DNA of 64,000 nucleotides from Eretmocerus hayati (lineage: Eukaryota; Arthropoda; Insecta; Hymenoptera; Aphelinidae), in NCBI GenBank assembly GCA_029851415.1, contig CM056742.1, forward strand, positions 155,997,121-156,061,120. Direction: 5' to 3'. The position numbers and the translations under genes were made by a program. Shown here in pieces: positions 1 to 13,600 of this stretch; positions within the stretch are counted from its first letter, which is position 1, and each line of letters starts with the position of its first letter. The notes under the pieces are model-generated. The model made no database searches. It worked only from the letters and a program-made list of their open reading frames with translations, and had not been told where the DNA came from.

Positions 1-3000
1 GGTCAAATTTAGTTGTCTGGAGGTATCTCCCTACATGGAAGAAGGTGTCGCATCAAAGTCGATGAAGAACGCAAAAGATCAATTTAATTCTTTCAAGCGT
101 AAAATTATTTGAAAACTTTTCCAGTTGAATCCATTCATTTTCTCATGATAGCCACAAAAGGTGGCATTCCCGATGGTATATACAAAAATTATTAATTTTC
201 CTGAACCTGAACTGAGGAAGGTAATCGAAGAACTCGGTTAGCGGCGCAATCCTATTCCTTCTACTCATATTCGTAGTGCTTGACCCGCTTCCCCCACTCG
301 CTGGCGGACGATATTTGCTCGAATTATAGTGGTGGGGGAAGCGGCACGGGCCACATTGCCTCGCAAGAAATGAAAAAAATTTTTAGCTCTCCTATATATA
401 TTGCTCAAAATTTTTCGTAACACTCAATTTTTCAGATAGTCTCGGAATTTGCTCATCAAAAAAAAATCAACTCACGGCTACCTATAAAAAAATACCTATC
501 AAAAAATTTCGTACAAGTTGATATTCTGATTATTCCTCGAATTCATTCACGTACGACTTTGTGTGAGATGAGAGTATGCAATGTATGTTTTTTTTTCTTC
601 CTGAATACATTATAATATACATATAGTTTACATACGGCGAGTAGTTAAAGTATTGAAAAATATATGTACTGTTGATTACAAATCTAATCATTTCCTATTG
701 TTAAGTCTCGTCTTGCGAGAATTAACAGATAATATGGATAAGTTTGAATAATTAATCATCATCCTATTTTATGCATCATTTTTGCATGCTGGAAGTGTAC
801 TAATGGTGAGCTTTCTCGCGCTGATGCGACCTGGTTTATCATGTGATCCGTTGTGATCCTATGTGATGAAAGAATATTAGAAAAAGGACATGGTTCAAAA
901 CCAATTTATCTATAAGTTTTGGCTCGTATTATTTTTCAAAAACGTAAATGGCACTTTATTACTTTTGTGTAATACCTTCATTTTTTTTTTCTTATTTTTC
1001 ATCTGTTATTTTTGATTCACGAAAATTGAAAAAAGTATATCATTTCTTTCGTCGCATCGACACGAAAGAAATTATCGCATTGTTGTCAGCTACAAGAGTA
1101 TACGTGGAGTTTGCGCATGCATTTTCACATTCATAATCACGAAATCACTTTTACACTCAAGTGTGTGTGTGTGTCTCTCTCTCTATAATCTAAATTAGCA
1201 AACATTCATCGATTGAAAAATTTTCTTATTTCTAAGTATAAGAATATAGTAGCATGTATTAAATTCACGTAGTTCTTGTTTATTAAATTGATGTTTGTAT
1301 ACCAAATAACATTTTTCGAAGTTTTTTTTTCTCTCAAAATCAAAATTTTTTTCTTTTTTGATCCTTTTTGTATGTATAGACAGCATCATTACTAGGAATA
1401 TTAGACACCTGATATTGAAAGAACACTGTCTGTGTTGGTTTTTTTTTTGGGAGGCTGTATAGAATGCATGTATAGAAAGTGTATACATTGTCTGTTTCTT
1501 AGCAGTACGTATAAAGTATATTTTTTTTGTTATCCAAGATCATGCAATATTTGTATCTTTCCTCGTGACACTGTAATGATCACAATCATCTCTAATTGTT
1601 CTAGGATTACTGGCTCAAGAAAAGAGAAAAATTTTCAGTTTTTGTATTATTGTAAGTATAGAATACTATATATAGGTACTGTTCCTATATTTTCGATAAA
1701 ATTCATCACTATTTTTCCTGTCAATGACCAGCAATACACCTTTTGTTTCATTTTCCGTTTCCCTAGCACCTGAATTAGTTCACGAATGCGCAATTTTATA
1801 TTTTTTCAGGGATTGTCGGAGTTTCCCTTACGTCGTTGTTTAATCTGTGTGTTTGTGATATTTTTCTACCACCTGCAAAAATTCTGACTTTCTATCAAAA
1901 TTATCATGATATGATTTGCCGTTTCCTTTGAAAAAAAATTTTTCGTTCACTCCGGTAAACTTCTGAACCATACCTTATTCATCTTCGAATTTAAAATGCA
2001 GTTCTTATTTCAAGAAATCTCATTTCGGGCCGTGTAACAATATTTCAAATTTCAAGATATAGCTGACGGGAGCTTTGTGACGCGACCTCCGCTTCGATAA
2101 AATTGGCGCACTCGTATATCACTTTTTCATTCATTTTCTATACATCGCCATGCCCGACTTCTTTTGCACAAACAGATTCAACCCTTTTAATAATTAGCAG
2201 GTACTAGCATAGCTACCACAGTCGTACGTATCGTTTTTTACGTTTACGATGAATTTATTTCATTTTACTTCGTGAGATAATAAGTTATAGGAGAGTAACG
2301 TTCGTATTTTACTCTCATAATTTTTTCTTTCGGCTCACATTGATCCCGCAAAATTTATATATTGCCTCAATCAATAATTCTCACCTGGGCGCTCGTTCTT
2401 TGGGATGCGAAAATCGATGAATCTTGTTGTTTCAAACATAGTGGTCAATCATATTCGCTCATTGTTATCCAAATTTTTTCCTCTTGGTGCATAATGCCCA
2501 TAATTATTCAAACTTTCGCAAATATCCAAACTCGAAAAAATCATATAATATATATATTTTACTCTGATCATTAAAAATTCTTTTATTTCAATACATTATA
2601 TAATTCACGACTAGAATATGATGTGTGTTAGTTTTTTTTTTTCAAAGTATAAAAATGCCCTTAAAAAATATATAAAAGTATAAAAAATAGATAATGTTGA
2701 TTCTTAGAATTAAACGTTATAAAAAGGTCGTGCCCTCTCTGCGGCAATAGGTGCACCGAACAACAGAAGTTTTTTTTTCCACGAAAAATTTACATAATCA
2801 CCATGAGATATTCTAAATTAAAGAAATCATATACAGAGATACAAATTTCGTATATGTATGTACACAAAACGTATTAGACGACGCGAAATCACCCACAAAA
2901 TGTCCCAAAAACATTCTTATTTTCGACTTTTCGCATCCCGTCAAACCTGTTTTTGCTATCATACACATATCAGCACCCTCTAAAGCGTGATGTGATTTTG

Positions 3001-3801
3001 CAACTGCAAACACAAATCCCTGAGGTGAGCCATATTGACGATGAGACATCGCGGGACCTTGAAACAGCGCCAGCAGAATAGCGGCGCGACACCGAGACGT
3101 TCCCGTTTCATTTGCACATCTATTATACTCATATATATGCGCCTTTCTTCCTCACCTTCGAACGAGCCTTGCTCGCAACGACACGACGATATTACCTAAC
3201 GACGCGAGTAGAGCCTCGAATTGGACGCTATCAAATGCGAAATCAAGCCTCCGACATTGGCGAATTCGATACATTCATGAAAAAAAGTCTTGTTGGTTTT
3301 GCAATTATTTCTGTGCTCAACAGATGGCGCTTTTTGCCCACAAGCGAGTTGTTTGACAAAAATTCAGGTTTTTGTATTGAGTGACGAATATTTTTCAAAT
3401 TTCCATAATAAATAACTGTTTTTTTCGATAAGCAAGTGTAAATCAGTTTCGAGGACTCAATTTCTCAATTAGTGGCAAGCTCTTTAGCCAATTGGCACCG
3501 TTGCGAATTTATTCGAGTACCGTAGTCTCTCGCATCGTTAGTTAATATCTCCTACATCTCAAATTCTCCTCATTTAGATGGCCATTCGCACTATTTCGTT
3601 TTTAGTCCTATCTCTACTGCATTCAATATAAAAATAAAACATTAAGGTCGATACTGAGCGTGAGGTTACAGCGACGATGCGACAACGATTCACGCGAGCC
3701 GATTTTTTCTTTTCTTTTTTTTCAATCGCATAAAATCGATCGTCTACACGGAAACTGCTCTCCCATGCACAATTATAATATACATAGGCTCTACAAGCTA
3801 T
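1..3801. other. Gene-free flank downstream of Tob
   Basis: This is AT-rich sequence with no open frame longer than about 115 codons and none with recognisable protein character. It contains one hairpin-forming inverted repeat (285-344). A somewhat GC-richer patch lies at about 3030-3260. I see no gene. Confidence 0.6.
285..344. repeat. Perfect 13 bp inverted repeat (hairpin)
   Basis: CCGCTTCCCCCAC at 285-297 is matched exactly by its complement GTGGGGGAAGCGG at 332-344, with a 34 bp spacer. The arms are strongly GC-rich inside AT-rich DNA. It could be a regulatory site pair or a remnant of a small element; its function is unknown. Confidence 0.7.
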
Positions 3802-5540
3802 TTTATTCCCGGTTATTCCACCTTTCCGTTCAACTAGTTAGTGAAAAAATAAAGTGTCATATACCTCGACGTTTCATTTTATGTATCAATTGTGTCTGTC
3901 GTGTGTGTTTTTTCGTTTATCTCTTATATTTCTTTGGGATCAATCGTTTTATCTAATTTTGCACGTGTAATCGTATCAATATACTCTTTCACCATGACCC
4001 ATATATACGTTTGCTTGTCTCCTCGTTGAGTGATGTTAGTTGACTTTCTCATATACAGCGTTGCGTAAGTTCGTCTTCATTTGTTGGACTTGTCGGTATG
4101 GGTTTGTTCTTGTCTCTTCACCCGATGTTCGTCCCTTTCTAAGACACGCAGCACTCAAACATTACACTCATCAGAACGTGAAATCACTTCTAAAGAGATT
4201 GCGATACCAGCACTTTCGATCGGTTTGCGCAAAAACAACTATTTCATTTGCACATCACAGTCCAGAATGAAAAAAAAAAAAAAAAAAATGGAAACCACGT
4301 ATCCGATGCCTGCGAATAGGTCGATTGCCCAAAAAATTCTTATACACATGCACACACAATAATCGGGCGCTCTGCGCTCGTACCTGCCAAAAATTCATTT
4401 TTTTTGTATCCTAGTGATTTTTCTGTTTTTTCTCGTTTCTCTCGCACTCGTTTTCACTTTTTGATAAAAATTTCTTCATCTCTCGTATTTTTCTTCCCTT
4501 CTGAACGCTTACGTAGCCTGCAATTTCATCGCTTTCGCATACTCGTAATTAATAAAGATTTACGCATCTCACGATTGCGCTTGCTTCGAGTAGTTTCTCT
4601 TCATTTTGCACCTGCTTCTTCGATTTCTTATTAAAATTGTACATCGAATAGACCGGCCGTTTCCGTGCCACGTATCACCACTCGTCATATCGCGTAAATA
4701 TATCTTCATTTAGGAGTGAAAGCTACCGCTAAAGGAAAACGATACAGCCAGTATAACCTTGTACACTCAGAGAAATGCTCCCCTTTCTCTCGATAAATGT
4801 TCATCAATATATATCTGTTACATATCAAAGTTACTACAAAAGTTATATACGCTTATCGGAATACTAGGAGATTTCTATGCAAAATAAGGAACTCAAGTGA
4901 CTCTGGAGAGTCATTCGTCTGAATGCAGGAGAGCCAACTATATGTATAAGCAGCTATGAGGTTGAACAGCATTACCGATCTAGTTGGTATAATCGAATCT
5001 ATCATGGCGAAAATGTCATCGCGACCAGTCACGAGACATTCAATTGGTTAGTTTCCACTCCAAAGACGCATCAGTAGCGTTGTATATATTTACTACATAA
5101 TGTATAAGAACGTAAAAAAAGGAACGACGGTAAAAAAGTCTGAGTTGGCAATGTAGTCACGCGCAACGGAAACGCCCGGTGGTCGGTAAAGATGGCTCGC
5201 ATTCGAACGGTTCGACTCTTGGTCGTCGCACGCACACTGACGCCGATACAAACGTTGCAATGCTCCAACGGTCTATGATGACTTTCGACGGCACATGCTC
5301 TTCGATGCGCGCACTTCACGCACGTACATCAGGAAGAAGTCCTAATGATATCTACACATTGAACAGCAGAGGAGTCAGCAGCGCGGATGAAAGAAGCGGG
5401 ACGATGCGGGACTCGATCGGGCTGGTCGAGGAACAAAAGCCGCCTCCAGAGGTAGTGTCAGAAGTAATAGTATCAGCAGTAGCAGTTTCGCCGTCACCGC
5501 CATCGTCTGCTAGCGACGACGCAAGAGATTTCGAGTCCGA
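3802..5540 (-). other. Tob: Probable Tob 3' UTR and flank
   Basis: The sequence after the Tob stop (TAA at 5543-5541) is GC-richer than its surroundings as far as about 5170, then turns AT-rich. The first canonical AATAAA I find on the minus strand is the complement of 3802-3807, which would give a 3' UTR of about 1.7 kb. A variant signal nearer the stop is equally possible. Open frames on the plus strand at 5179-5544 and 4040-4634 look like by-products of composition. Confidence 0.35.
4270..4288 (+). repeat. Homopolymer A run of about 19
   Basis: An uninterrupted run of about 19 adenines interrupts otherwise mixed sequence. No target-site duplication or retroposed gene body is evident next to it, so it is listed as a simple repeat. 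Confidence 0.8.
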
Positions 5541-7513
5541 TTAGTTGGCGACAAGCAGATGTTGATAGTTGCTGGCCGGATACGGTGTCACGGAGCCAAG
5601 GCCAAAGTTTCCAAGACCATCCGTGAGCGCGCCCTTGTCGCTCTGCTGCTGCTGTTGTTGTTGCTGTTGAACCGGTGAAGCAAGGCTGGAGTTGACGGAG
5701 GTGGCGCTACCTAAGCCAGAACCGATGGGACCTAGGCTGGAGCCATTGTTTTGGCTTGGAGCATTAATGCTTCCACCGTAGAATTGGTGACCAATCGGAT
5801 CGAGGTAGGATGAAGAAAACTTGGCGCCACCGGAGTAGAGGTCTGCAGCTGCGGCAGCAAGATAGCCATTGTGGGAGCTAGGAGAGTCGAAAATGTTGCG
5901 GTGTTGGAATTGTGGGTGATAGGCCGGTTGTGGTGGCGCCGCCTGGTGGAAGAAGTATGCGCTTGGGTCGGAGACTGCGGCTGCAGCTGCTGCTGCTGCT
6001 GCGGCGGCCGCTGCAGCATGCTGGCTGTGACCGTTGACCAGACCCGGGGACAGACTTCGGTTGTTAGGAGAGGCCTGAGATACGGGTAGACCACCTGGAG
6101 TCTGAGGACCCTGGCTGCCAACGGGACCACTTGGAGCCTGGTGTGGGTGGTGATGGTGGATCTGTTGCTGCATGGCACGCTGCTTGATGTAATTTGAGAA
6201 CTCGGTTGGTGACATCCTGAAATGGTAAAGAATGAGAGTGAGTGCTAGTGTGCAACGATGGGTCGTTGATGATCATCACACAAAGTGTTGGAAGCGTAAC
6301 TCAGACTGACCGCTTCAGAACCAAGTTGACATAGAGTCAATAATGTTGTCGACCGTAGGTCAGAAATGCTTGAACATTAAGATACTTCCTTTCAGTATTA
6401 CAAAGAACCATTTCCAAGGTTTCACTTTAACCCGTTAGGCGCACCTCGTGATGGGCTCTCATGGTGAGAAAAAGACGTGAGTTGGAAAATTCGAAAGAGT
6501 CCATGAGAAAGATCTTGGGCATAATGGTTGAATTCTCACGAAACTAAGATTCTTGATAATGTTGAAGAGCAATCAAATTTGCGAGTATTTTCTACCATGT
6601 TAGAAAGCAGGATTTTCAAAATGATCTGGCTCAATTAGATACCATCTATCGGGTGGAAAGACCTAAAACCGGAGCAACTTTGCAGAGCGACGGATCCCAA
6701 ATTGAAGTTGGTTACCCACCTGTTAGCTCTCTTGCTGCTGGTTTTGAGCTTAGTACTTCCAAACTTGGTCTGAGCAAATGTGGCCGTGGTGAAGGTAAGC
6801 GGTGCAGTCGACCTTGGCATAAAGGCTGGCACGGGGCTTGGTGAACCCTTGAACGAGCTGTTCAATGGCGTCGGTGACGGAGCGGACGACGAACTGCTGC
6901 CGTGTCCATTCTGCTGTTGTTGTTGCTGCTGTTGCTGTTGTTCCCGTTGCTGTTGTTGTTGGACCTGTTGCTGACCACAGCTGACGACTGAACCATTGCT
7001 GCCATTACTACCAATGGAGCTGGAGAAAGGTGAGCTCGACTTTGGGCTGAGACAGAGTCCACTTAGAGAACTGGCAACAGCTTCGATCGGCCTGAAGCAC
7101 TGAGCTTCAGGATTGAAAGTCTTGGTAACTTCGCGATCAATGGATGACTCATCGTGAGAATCTTTGGGCTCGCTGTATAAGATCTTGACTTGGCTTGTCT
7201 CTCCAATACGGTAGCTAACTTCGTTAGGGTCAACCCAGACCGCCAGCTCTGCCGGTAAGTATTCCAGAATGTCCTGGATGGGAACTCCACTCTCTCGGGC
7301 AGCTCGTTCGAGAACAGGATCGATTGGGTCACCCGTTTTGATGCATCGATAGGCCGAACCTTTGAATGGCTTTTCGGGATACCAGTGGCCCTTGAACTTA
7401 TCTTTCATGGCTTTTTCAAGTTCCTCTCCGAATATGTTGACGCGCCGCCTAGGCAGCTTGTTATAGAGAAATGATATGATGAAGCTCAACGCCATGGACA
7501 CCTCCACGTTCAT
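5541..7513 (-). CDS. Tob: Tob, BTG/Tob-family antiproliferative adaptor, two coding exons (489 aa)
   Basis: Coding is complement(join(5541..6216,6720..7513)), 1470 nt. Family role: Tob proteins bind the CAF1/CNOT7 deadenylase through the BTG domain and cytoplasmic poly(A)-binding protein through PAM2 motifs, promoting mRNA deadenylation and restraining proliferation. Seen here: BTG domain at about residues 1-115, with box A around LPRRRVNIFGEELE (20-33) and GHWYPEKP (42-49), and box B with W93 in AVWVDPNEVSY; a PAM2-like motif FNPEAQCFRP at 133-142; the conserved block FMPRSTAPLTFTTATF at 231-246; polyQ at 181-201 and 448-456; a His run at 285-288; Ala14 at 332-345; C-terminus ending LLVAN, like VMAN in vertebrate TOB1. 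An in-frame TAA (7550-7552) upstream supports the start. It is longer than TOB1 (345 aa) because of low-complexity insertions. No second PAM2 motif is evident in the C-terminal half. Confidence 0.96.
6217..6719 (-). other. Tob: Intron between Tob coding exons
   Basis: On the minus strand the first coding exon ends AACAG and is followed by the donor GTGGGTAAC at 6719-6711. The acceptor reads TTTCAG just before G6216. Joining 6720 to 6216 completes an AGG codon (R265) and continues in frame with MSPTEF, whereas reading through gives an unrelated tail and a stop. The intron is 503 bp and I see no other gene in it. Confidence 0.93.
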
Positions 7514-7653
7514 CTTGGCCTTTGAGAGCGAAATTTTGGGGCCTGGTATTTAACAATTCAGATTATAAACTGCTACCCTCGAGCTGACCTTAGTGCAGCG
7601 GTGTCTGACGGCAGTAGCCGAGCTGCAATTGTGGAATCAATCTTGCCTGGTTC
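7514..7653 (-). other. Tob: Tob 5' UTR part of the start-codon exon
   Basis: On the minus strand a pyrimidine tract followed by GTATGTTTCAG lies immediately upstream of 7653, which is a good 3' splice site. From there to the ATG at 7513 there is 140 bp of non-coding sequence with an in-frame TAA. This implies that transcription starts in one or more exons at higher coordinates that I could not locate. The acceptor is seen in the sequence; its use is inferred. Confidence 0.6.
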
Positions 7654-10600
7654 CTGAAACATACAGAAAAAAATTTGACTGTTAGTCATGTTACGTGTTC
7701 AGAAATCTTCAATAATTTTACAGATTCATGTCAGGGATTATCCAGGGTGGAACTTTGAGAGATGGAGCTTTTAACTTCAATTTGTCAAATGTTTCTGGAT
7801 CTGAATAGGCTCAAGGAACTCTTGGACCTGAACCATCTTACAGATATATTACAGTATTTGGATTTAGTATCTAGAATCAGGTTTGGTTACATCATAATAA
7901 TCCTCAATTAATAATCTTATGAAGGCCGAACAACCTGTTTAATCCCTCGAAACCTGATCTCATGAATAAGCTTCTTGATATTCATGTAATTATCTCGTTG
8001 CATCGAACGAGGGTTTTTGAAAGAGAATCTGTAAACCTGAATCATGCATCGAAGACGATCGAATATTGCTAATTTGAGAACTAATTTTCACGCATCAGTC
8101 ATCAAGATTAGTTTTTTAATATCACCGTTCAATAACACTGTAATTCACGCGTGAGTTGGATACCTACAGTGTTATGTGTTATATTACACGATCAACGTTG
8201 CGTGCGCAATTGTATAAATACAAGATTGAATCTCTCGGTATCGTTGGATGCAGTTTCCCGGTTTGAGCTTACGTGAGAATTGGTATTTGCTCGAGATTTA
8301 CGCGAGTGCGTAATACATACCATTGCAATGTGTGATGCCCGCATTGCCACGCATTCACTACCTTATTATCTCAGACCATCACTGAAATAACCTCTTCTCG
8401 ATTCGCAGATCTAACATGTTCAGCATGACAACACCTCGTGTAGCAAGCAGACGATTTACGAGAAGAACTACATCTTGATGTTATGATAACTACGGTAGAC
8501 TTTAGTGTACTCATTGTGAATTTTCCTCTCATGACGATAAAATGCGTTGTTTATAAAAAAAAAGAAAGAAAAATTTGATTGAATCTTTGAGAGAAATCGC
8601 GTTTATTGAAGATTTGTGTACCAATTCGATGAATTTTCCAAAATTTACTACGGGGAAGCAGGCACGTAACCTGTTCTGTCGGTAATAAAATGAGTGTGAT
8701 CTCGGATGAAGCCAGGTGATGATTACTTCCAATTGGTCAAATATTGTATACCGTTTAAATAATTAAATCATTTTATCACCATTGGTGCAAAAATTGACCA
8801 TTCAAATTTTGGATTTTAGCATTTATCATATCTGATGGCACAAACCATGGATCCCATCTTGACTATTTTAGGGCAATGATCTGATGAGGAGCTCTATACT
8901 GTGCATCATGAAGCGTGAAGGAGATATTTGCTTGGATGCAGTGCTCAATTATCCAAAATGAATTTCACTCTGCGCCGAGATACGTTTATTGGAGGAGGAA
9001 GAATTTGTTGCGTGTGGAAAGTGCAGTTCTCAACGATTTTGATGCGGATGTGTCGGAGAAGATCAATAATTGGGATTCATATCGCTATGCCAACGAGAAA
9101 TGCCAACATCAAATCATTATTGGCCTGGCTCTCAAGTTTGGTAGGTAGCGTGACTCGTATACATTCTACATCAAAGCTTTATGTATAAGCTTACCCGTCT
9201 TTCTGACTTTACTCGTCAATACAGATGCATTCAAAGGCTAGTAAGCTCGCTAATGAGTACGAATTGACATGAAACGAGATTATAGTCTCGCAACGGAGGC
9301 TTAATATTTTTGTAATTATTTTAGAGATACATCTGATTGTTTGACACTGTGCGTTCAAGATCTTCTTCTTTTTCCTTTTGTTGGCTATATCTGCCCGCTG
9401 TGCATTCAAGATGAATGGGAATCAATTCCAAAATTATCATAGAAGCTTGACCCAACTCCCTTCGATACGTAATAAAACAAAATTCAGCATTGATTCCGTG
9501 TCAAACTCTGCTAATGAGGGCCAAGAGAATTTTTGGATACCATAAATATCTCGGCGTACATGAAGTAATTTCGAATTGTAATCTCAATTAAACTGGCAGA
9601 TGATTCAAAAGTTTTCCATCTCTGGAACAGAACCGAAAAGGCAACAATGTCAAATCCTTGAATTGTATACATTGACTAATCTAATTTTCTCATCAATCTT
9701 GCTGAAAGTTCATACGATAGAGCTATAAGCTTTTGGTTAGCTATCAATGAACAGAAAAAATCCATCAAACAAGCTCAACCTCATTTTACCCTTTCTGCAA
9801 AAGCTTCAAATCCACTATAGAAATGGAATATTCCCATGACACTAAAAACAAGGCTCAAAATCAACGCCTATATCAAAACAATTGCATCGAAAGTCAGATT
9901 CTCAGTTTCTTGCTTTTCTCGTGGTATAAATATTTTCTCACGAGACAACTCTGTCGTAAGGAAGAAAAAGAAGAAGAAATCTAGCGGTGCATCGCATCTA
10001 TCTCTCCACAACAGAGGTATATAACAGTCAGTTGAAAGCAGCGGTTTTCGAGTCTGCAGTTATATTATACCACTGGTGCAAGCCAGGACGAAAATAATTT
10101 CTCTGTGGCGCGAAACGGGATTGGGGATGGGAGCAAGCCATCACTGCATCACCTATTCTAACTTGCTTGCTAAGAGAGAATACGGCCACGATTGCGGAAG
10201 CCACTCTAGAGAAAAGAGTCAGGCATATAGCCAGGCGTGCATTCCTTGGGTGGCTTCCAAAAACCTACGAGAAAGACAGACAGACACGAGTTCAACTATA
10301 TACTATCTGGGATGCTTTAATACTAGAAGGTATATAGAGACCGGAATATTGCAACTGCACACGAATTTGCAGTTGTGTTTGGGAAGTGTATGTTCGAGTT
10401 TGTGTGTCTGCAGAGTACATGTAGAAGTTGGTCGTGCTCGAAAAGGTCGTGGAGCGGATAACTCTGGACGATTGCCCGCTCTGGCATCATGTGCATCTTC
10501 ACTATAGCTTGCTAGGATGCAATTCGTCTGGATCGGGTAGGAGATGTGTTGTTATTTCTTTATTTGAAATTTCTGGGAAAAATTTTTTGTTTTGGGAAAT

Positions 10601-13600
10601 TTTAGGGCTGCAATTGGGCCAAGTTCTGGAAAAATGTAGTTCCGTTTATTTTAAAATGATTATCTGGAAAAGTTCAGGAAATATACGCCGAGGGTTACAG
10701 AAAATTGCTGGATAAAATCCAGGCTCAATTTTTCGAAATAAAACAGATCAGAATATCACTCAAATTTCAACTTGAAAATAAATTCCACTGAGATGTTTCA
10801 GTTTGCTCCAATATTTTTTAGCCTACGTGTTAAATTACTGTAAGAAACTTTCTAATAATCTCTGTTTTTAGAAACATTTAAATATGTTTATTGGGATACA
10901 ATCAATTCGAAACAATGGTGGTACAATCTCACGTGGCTCGGGAGATAAATTACACGTTCCAATATGATTTGATCTTTTTGGAACAATGAATATCTATGTT
11001 TAGTTTTAATCGAGTAATAATTTATGTTTAATCCTACATCAATACATGACGACGGGATCGATGAGATTGAGTAAATTAGTGTTCCGGCCTCGACCCGCCA
11101 GGAAACTTTTGGGAGATGGTAGTTTAAATTCGTCCTACCATACCATTTTCAATCTATAAAGATACTACGGCTAGAAGGCCAACAGTTCAGAAAGTGATAT
11201 TTTCTTCAGACTATTTTTGAGAGGAATATAAGATGAGAATAATTCTGTTCAAGTTGAAGCATCATAATCACACCGTAGCGATTAGTGATATTATTACATT
11301 TTTATCCAATATTTTCTCCCACTTGTGCATATAATACAATCAAATCGACCATCCCCCTGCAAATTCTCATCCGATAACTTTCATATCTCAAAAGCTCTCC
11401 CAGATAACCTCCTCAGGAAAAGTTCAATTGAAAAAAATTCAATGTAGGACAGGAAACCAGTACCGAGATCTGAACCTCTCTCAGCACATTTCTTAGGAGA
11501 CAATCGAGATGGATTTTCCATTTGCGAAGAAAAAGAGAGCACACAATTCAAGCTTTCTTTTCAAGAAGCTATCTTGAGAAAAAGAAACGGCGCATTATAA
11601 TTTCTCAATCATCTTGAGAATTATCAATTTCCTTTGGCTGCTATGCCAGCTGTAAGATAGATCGATATCACTCTATCTATATATTTTATACAACGTGGGC
11701 TGGAGGCCGTTCGATCTCTCTTGAGTTTTTTTTTTCTTTTCCAATCTATACTATAGTCTTGTGCAAGCAGGGCTATGGAATCAATAATCGTCGGAAGGGC
11801 GGAGTTGACGAGAGGCGGAAATTACATGGAGATTAGAGCACGAGACACGATGCAGCTGTATAAGAGAAAAAGAGATAGGAAAAGTGAGTGGCTTGTGTCT
11901 CTGGTGAGTTGACGTGGGAAAGGATGCAGCAGAGATGATGGGTCTTGCTTGAGAATGCTTGTCACGGTGAGAATTTAGTATCGTCGGATGAAGACTATGT
12001 TGGGATTTGTTGATTTTGGAAAATTGAATTCGAGGTACTTACACCTAGCAATATTTTTCCATAGTGTTCGAAAGCTCAACAGTGGCTAAAATTGGAAATT
12101 TTCTTGAATTTAGTTTTCTCATACTGTATCTTTTACCACTGCTCACATTTGTAGGGATCTTTTGATATGCATAGAATAATTTGTTTAGTGTAGGATAGAA
12201 AGCCGATTAATAAAAGTGAGCGCTGACTCTTTTTGTGAGGAAAATACTTCGTCGCTAATTATTAGAGGACTTGAGAGTTGAAAAGACTCGTTTGGGTGCG
12301 CGTTTGAAAAAAGAAATTTCTACCTTACTACTTGCGCCGATACAATCGTCATCGGATCCACTCAAGATATTTTTTAAGATTTCTTATGCTTATTCCAAAG
12401 TTTTCTCTAGAAAGGTATGTTCAATCGACAGAGGACAGGCAGTTGCAAAAACATTTCTAAAAAATTGTCACAAGCATAACTCAACTTTTATAACTAAAAC
12501 TTGACCCTGCTGGAAAATTCGTATGGCTCACAAAACTTCAATATCATCTCAGAATTGTTCACCATTGTATCTTCACTTCAATTCTCTTGAATCCTACAAA
12601 ACCTCAAAGAAAGTATGATTTTCATCAGTCGAATTCTACTAGGCTAGATAAAAAGTCGTCCAAGAGACACTAACAGCAACTTAAAATTTCTATCCAAACA
12701 AAATTATCTGGTTTTTTCAAGACGATTCTCATTTTTGAGCAAACACGTAGGTAAACGTGTAACTTTTCATGAAAGCTAACTAAATTCTGTTCAACAAAGT
12801 TTGCAGCATCTTTTCGTCACTGTGGAACAAACTTCTTGACAAAAAAAAGGCCAATGGTGAACCATGTGACGGGATACTGAAACTCTGGGGATCTAATAAT
12901 GCGTCGAAGGCAAAGTTTGCGCGTCAGCGAGGGGAACTATGTCCCTTTCGTTGCGATCTATTTTGTTCGCAAACTCGTGCAGTTTCTTGAGCTGCATTGC
13001 ATTGAGGAACTATTCAACCAACCATGGGAAACTTGGAGTAGTAACGATGTCAATGATCAGAAAAGATGAGGGCAAACACGCAAAGTTCGATTTCCCTTGT
13101 GATTTTCTCAATATCTTTCAAAGGTGTACTTATTTTGAGGTCGATCGTGAAAATTCAGTATTGAAATGTAGAGGACTTTCAATGCACGTATTTTTACGAT
13201 TAGATTTCCTTTTATTTCTCCGAGTGTAACTCTTAAGAAAACCATAGTTATCAGGTTTTGTTTGATTGTTGCATACTTCTTGATTTATTATTTTAGTTGG
13301 TTCGATGAGAGCACTAGATTTTACCATACAGCGCCAACCATCCTCATTCTGAATCACCAGAATCCATTTCTCGAATATGATACTGATTAAATTATTGATC
13401 TCAAATTCAAAGCACACATCAACAATAAGCTTCAACTATCCCCTAAAACCAAAATTCCTGAATGATTTTGTACATACGTACATCAACGGTACCTCATGTA
13501 CTTTGACAAAATGTGACAATAGTTGGCAAATGTGGGTCATCTCCCATAAATACATATTCCCACACACATTTACGGACTAAGGTATATTGTCGTAATGATG

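Noticed and set aside
5179..5544. 121-codon plus-strand frame with protein-like composition
   Set aside because: It lies antisense to the probable Tob 3' UTR and the last bases of Tob, is rich in Ser/Arg from GC-rich composition, and has no recognisable domain.
5732..6178. 148-codon minus-strand frame
   Set aside because: Frame-shifted shadow of the second Tob coding exon; its Gln/Pro/Thr runs are the CAG/GCN repeats read out of frame.
10076..10507. 143-codon plus-strand frame
   Set aside because: No domain or bias resembling Tob or other genes; likely chance in a GC-richer patch.
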